From Lyngbya sp. HA4199-MV5 (lineage in GTDB: Bacteria; Cyanobacteriota; Cyanobacteriia; Leptolyngbyales; Leptolyngbyaceae): a DNA stretch of 64,000 nucleotides. Shown one piece after another: positions 34,998 to 43,783 of this stretch. The stretch is from NCBI GenBank assembly GCA_019359375.1, contig JAHHHL010000018.1, forward strand, positions 1 through 64,000. Reading direction: 5' to 3'. The first letter of the stretch is position 1. Each line of letters begins with the position of its first letter. The notes below the pieces were generated by a model. That model ran no database searches and was not told the origin of the DNA. It worked only from the letters and a program-made list of their open reading frames with translations. The translations under genes were made by a program, and so were the position numbers.

Positions 34998-36811
34998 CCT
35001 ACCTGAAGCAGCGATCGGGCGATGATTGGCTCATTGGTTACGATAGTCAGGCGTTTTTTGCGTTGGCAGAGGAAGTGTTGGGAGAGTTGCGATCGCGTCC
35101 TGATCCCAAAACACCGCTCACTATTCTGCTAGCAGAACGCAATCCCCTTACCTTTCTCGCCCATTTCATCGCTGCCTGTGCCGCTAACTGCCGCCTTGTT
35201 CTCGCCAACCCCGATTGGGCACCAGCAGAATGGCAACAGGTGTTTGAGTTAGTGCAGCCTGATGTTATTTGGGGTGAGGCAGCGAGAACTGAGAGGCAGA
35301 AGGCAGAGGGCAGAGGGCAGAAGGTAGGAGAAGCAGAGAGCGCAGGGGAAGCAGGGGAAGCAATTCAACACTCGAAACTCAACACTCAACACTCTGCCCC
35401 TGTTCCTCACTTCATACTCCCCACCCCTCACCCCTCACCCCTCACTCCTCACATCCTCATCCCCACAGGCGGCACCTCAGGCAACATCCGCTTTGCCATC
35501 CACACCTGGGAAACTCTCATGGCATCCGTTGATGGGTTTTGCCAGTATTTTGAAGTTGAGCAGGTTAATTCCTTTTGTGTGTTGCCGCTTTATCATGTCA
35601 GCGGCTTGATGCAATTTTTGCGATCGTTCACCACAGGCGGCAGGTTAGTTGTCTTGCCGTTCAAAGCGGTTGAAAGGGGCGATCGGAGCGCTATAAACCC
35701 TGAAGACTTTTTTCTATCCCTGGTGCCAACTCAGCTTCAGCGGTTGATGGATGAAGGCAGGAGGCAGGAGGCAGGAGGCAGGAGGCAGGAGGTAGAGGGA
35801 GCAGGGGAGGCGAGGGAAGCAGGGGGAGCCATTCAAAACTCGAAACTCTCTAGCGCAGCGGCACGGAGTGCTACTCAAAACTCCTCCTCAACTCCCGACT
35901 CCCGACTCCCGACTCCCGACTCCCGACTCCCCTGGCTCTCCCGTTTCCACACCATTCTCCTCGGTGGCGCACCCGCCTGGTCAGATCTGCTCGATCGCGC
36001 CAGAAGTCACCGCATCCGTCTTGCGCCCACCTACGGCATGACCGAAACCGCTTCCCAAATTGCAACCCTCAAACCAGACGACTTTCTCAACGGGCACACC
36101 AACGCTGGACACGTCTTACCCCACGCCCAAATCACCATCCGCAACCCATCCGGCGACATTCTCCCCCCGCACCAAATCGGCACCGTCACCATTCAAGCAA
36201 CATCACTCGCATGGGGCTATTACCCAAGGTTTCCAGACGCTACAAGAGCTACCTTCCCCTTAACAGATGCTTTACCCTCATGCCAGATCTCATGTTCGGG
36301 GGGTTTGGGGGAGTTAGGACCCCAAAAGGCGGGGGACCGGGGGGAAGTCCCCCGGACACAATCTTCAAACGAAGCCGAGATGCTCGCACACCAAAGCTTA
36401 GAGCGAAGAGAAAAAGGATTTCAACCCGACGACCTTGGTTATTTTGATGCTGACGGCTATCTCCACATCATCGGACGACATAGCGACAAAATCATCACCG
36501 GCGGCGAGAATGTCTTCCCCGCAGAAGTCGAAGCCGCCATCCGATCAACAAACCTAGTCCAGGACATATGTGTGCTTGGGATCGACGATCGCCACTGGGG
36601 ACAAGCGATCGCAGCCGTTTATGTTCCCCTCCTTACCCATCCCTCGATCGCAACCATCCAGACCGCGTTAGAGACGAAGCTAACCAAATTCAAACGTCCC
36701 AAACACTGGATTGCAGTAGCACAGGTTCCCCGCAACGCTCAGGGTAAGGTGAATCTACTGCACGTAGAGGCGATCGCTAAAGCTTGGCTGTCTGTAGCAA
36801 CCATTGACTAA
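34982..36811 (+). CDS. menE: o-Succinylbenzoate-CoA ligase MenE with three in-frame repeat inserts
   Basis: Acyl-adenylating enzyme (ANL superfamily) that makes OSB-CoA. Core motifs are intact: P-loop IPTGGTSGNIRF, substrate region LLGGAPAW, APTYGMTETASQI, QPDDLGYFDADGYLHIIGR, SDKIITGGENVFPAEVEAAI and catalytic Lys in RNAQGKVN. Length is 609 against about 460-480 usually. Three inserts explain the excess, at residues ~99-158, ~257-318 and ~420-478, all encoded by repeat DNA and all just before or between conserved blocks. Last gene of menA-menC-menE; its 3' end overlaps the thioesterase gene on the other strand by 35 bases. Confidence 0.94.
   Translation: MADPLTYLKQRSGDDWLIGYDSQAFFALAEEVLGELRSRPDPKTPLTILLAERNPLTFLAHFIAACAANCRLVLANPDWAPAEWQQVFELVQPDVIWGEAARTERQKAEGRGQKVGEAESAGEAGEAIQHSKLNTQHSAPVPHFILPTPHPSPLTPHILIPTGGTSGNIRFAIHTWETLMASVDGFCQYFEVEQVNSFCVLPLYHVSGLMQFLRSFTTGGRLVVLPFKAVERGDRSAINPEDFFLSLVPTQLQRLMDEGRRQEAGGRRQEVEGAGEAREAGGAIQNSKLSSAAARSATQNSSSTPDSRLPTPDSRLPWLSRFHTILLGGAPAWSDLLDRARSHRIRLAPTYGMTETASQIATLKPDDFLNGHTNAGHVLPHAQITIRNPSGDILPPHQIGTVTIQATSLAWGYYPRFPDATRATFPLTDALPSCQISCSGGLGELGPQKAGDRGEVPRTQSSNEAEMLAHQSLERREKGFQPDDLGYFDADGYLHIIGRHSDKIITGGENVFPAEVEAAIRSTNLVQDICVLGIDDRHWGQAIAAVYVPLLTHPSIATIQTALETKLTKFKRPKHWIAVAQVPRNAQGKVNLLHVEAIAKAWLSVATID
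35277..35455. repeat. In-frame repeat insert 1 in menE
   Basis: Purine arm (GGCAGAGGGCAGAAGG units), then a loop of AACACTCGAAACTCAACACTC, then a pyrimidine arm (CCCCTCACCCCTCACTCC). It is placed directly before the ATP-binding loop IPTGGTSG. Confidence 0.85.
35752..35935. repeat. In-frame heptamer insert 2 in menE
   Basis: About five GGCAGGA heptamers, then a CATTCAAAACTCGAAACTC loop, then about five CGACTCC heptamers. The two heptamer arrays translate as GGRRQEA-like and TPDSRLP-like seven-residue repeats. Confidence 0.88.
36298..36356. repeat. G-rich palindromic insert 3 in menE
   Basis: Several runs of five to six G, ending with GGGGGGAAGTCCCCC, a perfect small hairpin. Encodes SGGLGELGPQKAGDRGEVP in a position where relatives lead straight into the FQPDDLGYF block. 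The G-runs might form a quadruplex. Confidence 0.7.
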
Positions 36812-37193
36812 CCTCTCTGGGCAATGATCGTCGCTGGCGAGTTGCTGCATCAATGCAAACATGGCGCGTCGTCGCGTTACTCACCGATCGCTCCAGCTTG
36901 CCCTCCAAAAACACCGCGTAAGCAACCTCAAACTCACCGTCTTGCAGCAACTTTGGAGTCAGGTGAACCTCCAATCGATCGCCACAAAACAGCGGGCGAA
37001 AAAAATCCACACTGGCATGGGCGATCGGCACCGCCACTTCGCTTCTACCAAAAAACGCCTTCAAATCAATGCCTGTTGCCGCCAGTGATGCCTCATACGC
37101 CTCATGGCACAAACTCAAGACATTTGCAAAATACACAACTCCCGCTGCATCCGTATCGCTGAATCGAACCGCGCGCTGGTAAATGAAGGGCAT
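36777..37193 (-). CDS. 1,4-dihydroxy-2-naphthoyl-CoA thioesterase
   Basis: Hotdog-fold (4HBT) protein of 138 residues with the signature RFSDTDAAGVVYFANVLSLCHEAYE, in which Asp is catalytic. A DHNA-CoA hydrolase of this type acts in cyanobacterial and plant phylloquinone synthesis. Here the position beside menA-menC-menE supports the same role: it would release free DHNA for MenA. Its last 35 bases overlap the end of menE on the opposite strand, so the two transcripts are antisense to each other there. Symbol left blank because naming differs between groups. Confidence 0.9.
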   Translation of the reverse strand: MPFIYQRAVRFSDTDAAGVVYFANVLSLCHEAYEASLAATGIDLKAFFGRSEVAVPIAHASVDFFRPLFCGDRLEVHLTPKLLQDGEFEVAYAVFLEGKLERSVSNATTRHVCIDAATRQRRSLPREVSQWLLQTAKL

Positions 37194-37501
37194 GGGCGTG
37201 GGGAGAGTTGTTGGTTGTTGGTTATTGGTTGTTAGATAGAGAGGAGGAAGCGGTCTCCAGTCTCCAGTTTTCAGTGATGCAGGTTAATCGCTCTGGCACG
37301 GGTCACTGTTTCACGGGTCACTGCTCAAACCTTTTATCCTTCATCCTTTAGCCTTGCTTTCATCCTTCATCCCTCATCCTTCATCCCTATCCTCTCACCC
37401 CACTCCCTACTCCCCACTCCCCACTTAATTGAATCCCAAAAACGACATCTTCCCCCAAAACTCCTACACTAGAGATTGGATGACGACTCAAGGAGAATTG
37501 C
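37194..37501. repeat. Repeat-filled divergent spacer
   Basis: GTTGTTGGTTGTTGG units near 37205-37235, CAGTCTCCAGTTTTCAG, then TTCATCC and CACTCCCTACTCCCC units. The right end (AAGGAG at about 37490) is the ribosome site of the DUF3386-like gene. It holds the promoters of both flanking genes. Confidence 0.65.
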
Positions 37502-38152
37502 ATGAGAGAGCCAGTGTCCGCTCGTGAGCTATTCCGGGCTGCCTACGAAAACCGCTACACCTGGGACGCTAACTTTCCCGGTTACAGCACCGATATTACC
37601 GTCAAGCAAGGCGATCGGCTTTACACAGGCAAAGCACGCATCAACCACGACCTTCGCTACGACATTACCGATATCTCTGATGACAAAGCCAACGAACTGA
37701 TTAAAGGGCAAGTCTGGGAAATCGCGGTGCATCGGGTTCGCAAGCCGTTTGAAGAAACCCACGGCAAGAACCTGTTTGAGCTAGGCGAAACCGATGAAAC
37801 CGGAGCGGTTGCGATCGCCGTCAGCGGTAGAGCAATGGGTGACGGCTACAAAGTGCGCGACAACGTTGTTTCTCTGGTACATCGCCACATTCACGGCGTA
37901 GTCGTCACCATCAACACCTTCAGCACGATCGACACAGGCGAAGGTTATCTGGCAGAACGCTACGATTCTGTCTATCACGATGCCAAAACCAACGAACTCA
38001 AAGGCTCCAGCCAGTCTGAAGATATCTACGAAAAGATCGGCGGCTACTACATCCTCACCCGCCGCGTCATTAAAGAAGACCAGTCAGGAGAAACTGTTGT
38101 CACCGAGTACGGCTTCTCTAACATTAGGTTGCTAACACCCGTGGCAGTCTGA
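37502..38152 (+). CDS. DUF3386-like protein
   Basis: A 216-residue soluble protein without signal peptide. It starts with SARELFRAAYENRYTWDANFPGYS and contains GDRLYTGKARI, TFSTIDTGEGYLAERYDSVY and a C-terminal GGYYILTRRVI. The sequence fits the DUF3386 family, which is found in cyanobacteria and plants and whose function is unknown to me. The alternating hydrophobic pattern suggests a beta-rich, barrel-like fold. AAGGAG lies 8 bases before the ATG. Repeats separate it from nfu. Confidence 0.75.
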   Translation: MREPVSARELFRAAYENRYTWDANFPGYSTDITVKQGDRLYTGKARINHDLRYDITDISDDKANELIKGQVWEIAVHRVRKPFEETHGKNLFELGETDETGAVAIAVSGRAMGDGYKVRDNVVSLVHRHIHGVVVTINTFSTIDTGEGYLAERYDSVYHDAKTNELKGSSQSEDIYEKIGGYYILTRRVIKEDQSGETVVTEYGFSNIRLLTPVAV

Positions 38153-38325
38153 GGCAGAGGAGGCAGAGGAAGCGCTGGGAGAAGGAGTTTTGCTTCTTCT
38201 GACACTTTGAAGCAAGTTTCGATATGTGTCTCCCCTTGCCCCCCTGCTTCCCCTGTCCCCCTTGCTTCCCCTGCTTTCCCTTCTCCGCTACGATCGAAAT
38301 AAACCATGTCACACACAGGTGAACC
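38153..38325. repeat. Low-complexity spacer before nfu
   Basis: Begins with GGCAGAGGAGGCAGAGG units right at the upstream stop codon and ends with CCCCTGCTTCCCCTG units: purine arm, loop, pyrimidine arm. The nfu promoter must overlap or follow it. Confidence 0.7.
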
Positions 38326-38568
38326 ATGACTGAAACATTAGAACTCACTCAAACCAACGTCGAAACCGTCTTAGACGAGCTGCGCCCCTATCTCATGGCT
38401 GATGGTGGCAACGTTGAACTGGTCGAAATCGACGGACCGATCGTCAAACTTCGCCTTCAAGGTGCCTGCGGTTCCTGCCCCAGTTCCGCTATGACCTTAA
38501 GAATGGGCATTGAGCGCCGCCTACGTGAATTCATCCCCGAAATTGCCGAAGTCGAGCAAGTCATCTAA
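38326..38568 (+). CDS. nfu: NifU-like iron-sulfur scaffold Nfu
   Basis: An 80-residue protein made only of the NifU C-terminal domain: [21 protein letters not shown], then [18 protein letters not shown] with the CxxC that holds a shared [4Fe-4S] cluster between two subunits. In cyanobacteria Nfu is the main scaffold delivering clusters to photosystem I and other proteins. AGGTGA precedes the ATG. Confidence 0.95.
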   Translation: MTETLELTQTNVETVLDELRPYLMADGGNVELVEIDGPIVKLRLQGACGSCPSSAMTLRMGIERRLREFIPEIAEVEQVI

Positions 38569-38641
38569 AGGCAAAAGGCAAAAGGCAAAAGGTAAAAGTA
38601 TTGCTTCCTTTTGCCTTTCTACTTTTTACTTTTACCTTCAT
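38567..38641. repeat. AGGCAAA heptamer hairpin between nfu and GH57 gene
   Basis: Three to four AGGCAAA heptamers, a short TATTGCTTCC loop, then CCTTTTGCCTTT and related pyrimidine units. A short, clean example of the purine arm-loop-pyrimidine arm layout; RNA or DNA could fold it. Confidence 0.8.
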
Positions 38642-38645
38642 TCCT

Positions 38646-40895
38646 ATGCCCCATCCCCTTTACGTTGCATTTATTTGGCACCAGCACCAGCCGCTTTACA
38701 AAAGTCGGGTCGATCGTCAGACCCTCTTGGCTGGGCAATACCGTCTACCCTGGGTGCGTCTGCACGGCACAAAAGACTACCTCGATCTGGTGCTGCTGCT
38801 GAAGGACTATCCAAAGCTGCATCAGACGGTTAATTTAGTACCGTCATTGCTTTTACAAATTGAAGATTACGTTGCTGGCACAGCGTTCGATCCATACTTA
38901 ACGGCAGCGCTTCTGCCCACAGAGCAACTCAAGCCAGAGCAAAAAGAGTTTGTCGTCGAGCATTTTTTTGACGGCAACCACCACACCCTGATCGATCCTC
39001 ATCCTCGTTACGCCGAACTTTATTACCAGCGGCAGGATAAAGGTCGCGATTGGTGCTTAGAAAATTGGAGCTTACAGGATTTCAGCGATTTACTGGCATG
39101 GCATAACCTCGCCTGGATTGACCCGCTTTTTTGGGATGATCCAGAGATTGCCCAATGGCTAGAGCAGGGAAAAGGGTTTACGTTAGCTGATCGTCAGCGC
39201 ATTTACTCCAAACAGCGCGAAATCCTCAGCCGCATTGTGCCGCAGCATCGCAACATGCAGGATGCCGGACAGCTAGAAGTCATGACATCACCCTACACGC
39301 ACCCGATCTTGCCGCTGCTGGCAGATACCGACGCAGGACGAGTGGCAGTGCCCAACATGACGCTACCCAACCAGCGCTTTCAGTGGGCAGAAGACATTCC
39401 CCGACACTTGCAAAAAGCCTGGACGATGTATGAGGAAAGGTTTGGTCGATCGCCTCGTGGTTTGTGGCCTTCAGAACAAGCGGTGAGTCCCGCAGTGCTG
39501 CCTGCGATCACCAAAGAAGGCTTCCAGTGGATCTGTTCCGACGAAGCCGTACTCGGCTGGAGTATCAAACACTTCTTTCATCGAGATGCTTCGGGCAACG
39601 TATCCGAGCCACATCTGCTGTATCGCCCCTACCACCTAGAGACACAATATGGCGATTTGGCAATCGTCTTCCGGGATCATCGACTGTCCGACTTGATCGG
39701 CTTCACCTACAGCACGATGGAACCCAAGCAAGCCGCTAGCGATCTCGTAGGGCACCTGGAAGCGATCGCGCGATCGCTCAAGTCGCAGCAGTCAAGTGGC
39801 AGTACTGCCTTAGAAGCACCCCATCTGGTCACGATCGCTCTGGATGGCGAAAACTGTTGGGAATATTACCCGCAAGACGGCATTCCCTTTTTGCGATCGC
39901 TCTACGAAACCCTTAGCCACACGTCAGACATTCAGCTCGTCACGGTGTCTGAATTCCTCGACCAGTTCCCAGCGACTGAAACCATTCCCGCTCAGCAATT
40001 GCACAGCGGCTCTTGGGTTGACGGTAACTTCACCACCTGGATTGGCGACCCAGCCAAAAACCGCGCCTGGGATCTGCTGACAGAAGCGCGACAAACACTA
40101 GCAAACCATCCTGAAGCGACTGAAGAAGCAAACCCGGAAGTTTGGGAGGCACTCTACGCCGCAGAAGGCTCCGACTGGTTCTGGTGGTTTGGCGAGGGGC
40201 ACTCATCCAATCAGGATGCCATTTTCGATCAGCTTTTTCGAGAGCATCTGGCAGCCATCTACCAAGCTTTAAATGAGCCGATTCCAGCGAATGTGCGTCG
40301 TCCTGTGGAAGCGCATTTAGAAGGCGGCGATCGTGCGCCTCAAAGCTTCATTCATCCTTTTATTGATGGACGCGGTGACGAACAAGATTGGGATAAGGCG
40401 GGTCGCATTGAAATCGGTGGCGCACGGGGAACCATGCACCGCAGCAGCGCCATTCAGCGCCTCTGGTTTGGAGTCGATCACCTGAACTTTTATCTGCGTC
40501 TGGACTTTCAGGCAGGGGCACAACCCGGAAGCGATTTTCCGCCAGAATTGAATTTACTCTGGTTCTACCCCAACCAGACCATGCACAACAGCCCAGTGCC
40601 GCTGGTAGATCTACCCCACCAAGCACCCTTAAACTACCTGTTTCACCACCATCTGGGCATTAACCTACTGACTCAAACGCTCTGGTTTCAGGAAGCTGGC
40701 GAAGGCTTACGTTGGCAGTCGCGCATGACCCGCGCCCAGATTGGCTTAGACACCTGCTTAGAATTGGCAGTACCCTGGGCAGACCTGCAAATTCAGCCTG
40801 ATTGGTCACTCCAACTGATGCTGGTTTTGTCTGAAAGTGGTCGTTACCGAAGCTATCTGCCAGAGAATGCACTGGTGCCGATCGCGATTCCATAA
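38646..40895 (+). CDS. GH57 glycoside hydrolase (alpha-glucan enzyme)
   Basis: A 749-residue family 57 enzyme. The five-motif pattern is visible: FIWHQHQPLYKS (motif 1), GLWPSEQAV with the nucleophile Glu (motif 3) and ALDGENCWEYYPQDG with the acid/base Asp (motif 4). The C-terminal 250 residues form a beta-rich domain (SFIHPFIDGRGDEQDWDKAG). GH57 members hydrolyse or branch alpha-glucans, so a role in glycogen turnover is likely; the exact activity is not fixed by these motifs. The ATG at 38646 begins at the catalytic fold; the upstream in-frame extension is encoded by repeats. Confidence 0.92.
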   Translation: MPHPLYVAFIWHQHQPLYKSRVDRQTLLAGQYRLPWVRLHGTKDYLDLVLLLKDYPKLHQTVNLVPSLLLQIEDYVAGTAFDPYLTAALLPTEQLKPEQKEFVVEHFFDGNHHTLIDPHPRYAELYYQRQDKGRDWCLENWSLQDFSDLLAWHNLAWIDPLFWDDPEIAQWLEQGKGFTLADRQRIYSKQREILSRIVPQHRNMQDAGQLEVMTSPYTHPILPLLADTDAGRVAVPNMTLPNQRFQWAEDIPRHLQKAWTMYEERFGRSPRGLWPSEQAVSPAVLPAITKEGFQWICSDEAVLGWSIKHFFHRDASGNVSEPHLLYRPYHLETQYGDLAIVFRDHRLSDLIGFTYSTMEPKQAASDLVGHLEAIARSLKSQQSSGSTALEAPHLVTIALDGENCWEYYPQDGIPFLRSLYETLSHTSDIQLVTVSEFLDQFPATETIPAQQLHSGSWVDGNFTTWIGDPAKNRAWDLLTEARQTLANHPEATEEANPEVWEALYAAEGSDWFWWFGEGHSSNQDAIFDQLFREHLAAIYQALNEPIPANVRRPVEAHLEGGDRAPQSFIHPFIDGRGDEQDWDKAGRIEIGGARGTMHRSSAIQRLWFGVDHLNFYLRLDFQAGAQPGSDFPPELNLLWFYPNQTMHNSPVPLVDLPHQAPLNYLFHHHLGINLLTQTLWFQEAGEGLRWQSRMTRAQIGLDTCLELAVPWADLQIQPDWSLQLMLVLSESGRYRSYLPENALVPIAIP

Positions 40896-40942
40896 TCGGC
40901 TGAGGTAGTTTAGAGAGACGTTGCGAATGTTAGATTGCGCGC

Positions 40943-42048
40943 TCACATATTGTGGTTAGCCTCATGCACTAACCGTTTCTTAACCGATATTTCTCCATCT
41001 ACTTCCAAGTAGTCAAGCGCCATTTGTAAGGTAGACAGATCAACTTTGAATGGATCTCGAATAGGTGACTTCAGCGTATCGCGAGTGCTCTTATCAAAAT
41101 CTAAATAACGCAGCACCTCAGGTGTAATCTGACCACGCACACCACACCACCTTCCATTTAATGTGGTGCTCATATGTCGGTAGGTATGAATTGTAAAGCT
41201 TGGAGAAAACAGCTCAATAAGGCGCAACCCACTTCCTTTTACTGCTTGAGGTGCTAACCCCAAACGATTGAAGATAAAGTTGCCAGTTCCAGCACCATGA
41301 ACCGCAACAACTGCTTTTGCGTTGCGTGCGATCGACCATTTTTCACTTGCTGTGAGATCTCGAAGTAACAAGTTACAAAACCTTTTTCTTCAAGAAATTT
41401 GGAGACTTCATGATGATTGATGAGATGACGATTACCACGACGGGCAATAAAAACACGCTCTGCGGTGGATGAGTTATAGTTCTTAAATTCGAAGTTGAAT
41501 AGTTCTGCTCCAGTGCCATACAGCCGATAGCTATAATCATGAATAACTTCGACAACATCTCCATAAACTTCAAAATTAGTACAAAGAATTGGAATGTTTA
41601 ATGTACTGAAAAGGTCTTTTGAAAGGTTAGAAGCATTTTCCTTCAAAACAACATTAATTTCAACGGGACGCTTTAATTTTTCTGAGAGAAGCTTTTTTGC
41701 TAGCAAAACAGGAGTGCAGATATTTTCAAGTAAATGAGCGATATTTTTGTCAGTTTCACCGCGAGCATCAAAAATAAAATGACCTTCGTAATCCAGCGAT
41801 CGCTTATGCTGACCTAACTTAACCACCTGCTCAAACAGCTTCCACTTCCAGTTGGCAACCTGTACTTCCCAGGTATATTTTTTAGTCACTTTTATCTCAA
41901 CCAAGAGTTTTGGCACATCCTCTTGCTCTGGCAAGAAAATCTGTTCAACCTTGGGCGTATAAACATCAGAAGCGCATGTAGGATAAGCAAACATCATGGC
42001 GGGTTCTACATGGATTGCTGGAACTACCGTATGTAAAGAAATCTGCAT
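40943..42048 (-). pseudogene. GT61-family glycosyltransferase with one frameshift
   Basis: Two overlapping frames make one protein. The first (42048 down to about 41360) ends its homologous part at RVFIARRGNRHLINHHEVS and EKGFVTCYFE. The second picks up at once with DLTASEKWSIARNAKAVVAV, HGAGTGNFIFN and LIELFSP, which is the conserved C-terminal block of GT61 (DUF563) transferases. A one-base shift near 41355-41365 (plus-strand AAGTAACAAGTTACAAAACC) joins them into about 365 residues. It may be a true mutation, a sequencing error or phase variation. It lies at the end of the minus-strand arm of the polysaccharide locus. Confidence 0.78.
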
Positions 42049-42380
42049 TTTAATCTCCTTAGCTTTAATCTCTTAGCTTAAATAAGAAAGCTTAATTGCG
42101 AGTAAAAATAACAGTAGATTTCGTAAGCCACAACCATCCCCATAATTTCTAACTGAGAGATTAAGCCTTTACCAGTAGGCTAGTTAAAGCTTTACTTTAG
42201 TAAGCTCTTTATGAAGATATAGTAGATTACGCTCGTTTTCTTCGGAAAGATTCGTTAGAAGTCGTTTACCAGCTTCAACAAGATAACAAAGCTTCCATTT
42301 TACAAAAAAAGACACCCTGACAAGTCAATTTTGTGGACGGGGCAGTGCGCTCAAACTTATCTCATCAAAGCTTTATACTA
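42049..42380. other. AT-rich spacer in the polysaccharide locus
   Basis: About 330 bases with no gene. TTAGCTTTAATCTCTTAGCTTAAAT-like short direct repeats lie just upstream of the GT61 start. No terminator was recognised. Confidence 0.45.
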
Positions 42381-43715
42381 TTAGGAGCATGCTTGCGATT
42401 TTAACAAGCTCTCTTTGCTTCGAGACCAGTGTTCCAACGTTCTTTGATAAAAGTCAACAGACTGCTTGGCAACCACTTCTGGAGCAAAGTGCATTGCACA
42501 CGCTTCGCCAGCTTGACGACCAAGTTGAGCAGCCAAATTTGGGTTTCTCAAAAGACGGTTAATTTGGATAGCAAGTGCCTCCGCGTCACCTGCTCGGAAC
42601 AGCAGTCCAGAAACCTCATCTGCGACAATTTCTGGAATACCGCCAGCACTAGCCCCTACAATTGGAGAACCCAAGCTCAACGCTTCAAGTGCAGTGTAGG
42701 GGAAGTTGTCATAACGCGATGCAACAATTGTGAGTTGAGCTTTACGGCGCAGTTCACGTAACGCGGAGGGAGGCTGCTGCCCTAACCATTCGATTTGCCC
42801 TAACTCCAAGGCACCGGGAAGTCGATCCTGCACATACTCTTCAAATTTCCAGGTACGACCCTGATCATCAATGCACCCTCGATCGGGTCCTGCAAAAATT
42901 AGTCGAGTGTTTGGAAATTCTTGCAGTACCTGGGCAAAAGCATCAATGACAAGATCGCCTCCTTTATGGCGGTCAAAGCGACCAATAAAGACAATCATAT
43001 TCGGATCACAATCCTGCGATCGCCAACGCTGCTCTTTCGGGGTGCAAGCAATCGGACAAGGAATCACGACTGCCTTCTCTAAAGGAAGATTGTAGTAGTG
43101 ACGGGTCTGCTCCAAAACGTCGCGTGAGGGCGCTGTAATCGCAAAGGCTTCAGCAATAGCTTTCCCTTCATCTCGAACCCGCTGTACAAAGACTTCATCC
43201 TGTGGAAATCCCATAACCTTCCCGTTCAAAAACCAAGGACCATGAAGACGTACAACAACGGGGATGGAAAGGCGATCGCGCAAGGCACCTACAAAACCGA
43301 AACTCTCCTCCATTTCGAGTAAGTCTAATCTAGACCGAACCGCTAAGGTATGAATACCTCGGCGTAACCCACGAACAAAGGAAGCTCTAAAAGCCGATTC
43401 TGGCAGAATTCGCTGATGCAGCGTATCAAACAAACGACCAACCACTTCATTCGAGCGACGGGACGATAGCTGAAGCACATCCTGGCTACCAAGACCCAGA
43501 TCCTGTGAACGATCCAAATAAGGTGTTAGAACATACGATCGATGTCCTAGATCACGCATTCCATCAACCATCGTTGAGACATACGTTACAATCCCGTTTG
43601 GAAACATTTGAGGCGGCCAACCAGGTGTGAAATAGGCAACAGAAAGCTGATCGCTTTTGGTCTCACCTAAAGTTGTAGATGTATCTCCTTTATGGCTCAA
43701 TACGTTTTCTTGCAT
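42381..43715 (-). CDS. Glycosyltransferase family 4
   Basis: GT-B fold retaining transferase of 444 residues. N-terminal domain: VAYFTPGWPPQMFPNGIVTYV and VVVRLHGPWF. C-terminal nucleotide-sugar domain: IVFIGRFDRHKGGDLVIDAF and FPYTALEALSLGSPIVGASAGGIPEIV with the EX7E-like motif. Its sugar is not predictable. It should add a residue to the lipid-linked repeat unit on the cytoplasmic face. It lies 68 bases after the flippase gene and is likely co-transcribed with it. Confidence 0.92.
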   Translation of the reverse strand: MQENVLSHKGDTSTTLGETKSDQLSVAYFTPGWPPQMFPNGIVTYVSTMVDGMRDLGHRSYVLTPYLDRSQDLGLGSQDVLQLSSRRSNEVVGRLFDTLHQRILPESAFRASFVRGLRRGIHTLAVRSRLDLLEMEESFGFVGALRDRLSIPVVVRLHGPWFLNGKVMGFPQDEVFVQRVRDEGKAIAEAFAITAPSRDVLEQTRHYYNLPLEKAVVIPCPIACTPKEQRWRSQDCDPNMIVFIGRFDRHKGGDLVIDAFAQVLQEFPNTRLIFAGPDRGCIDDQGRTWKFEEYVQDRLPGALELGQIEWLGQQPPSALRELRRKAQLTIVASRYDNFPYTALEALSLGSPIVGASAGGIPEIVADEVSGLLFRAGDAEALAIQINRLLRNPNLAAQLGRQAGEACAMHFAPEVVAKQSVDFYQRTLEHWSRSKESLLKSQACS

Positions 43716-43783
43716 GTAACACCCAGGGGTTCAAGATCAAAATGTTTGAATAACAACAGCCAGACAATTAATACGCCAGACAG

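Noticed and set aside
35752-35935. CRISPR-like regular repeats in menE
   Set aside because: Units are contiguous 7-mers with no spacers; they are a coding tandem repeat.
42381-43715. Frameshift or truncation in the GT4 gene next to the GT61 pseudogene
   Set aside because: The GT4 frame is full-length with both domains intact.
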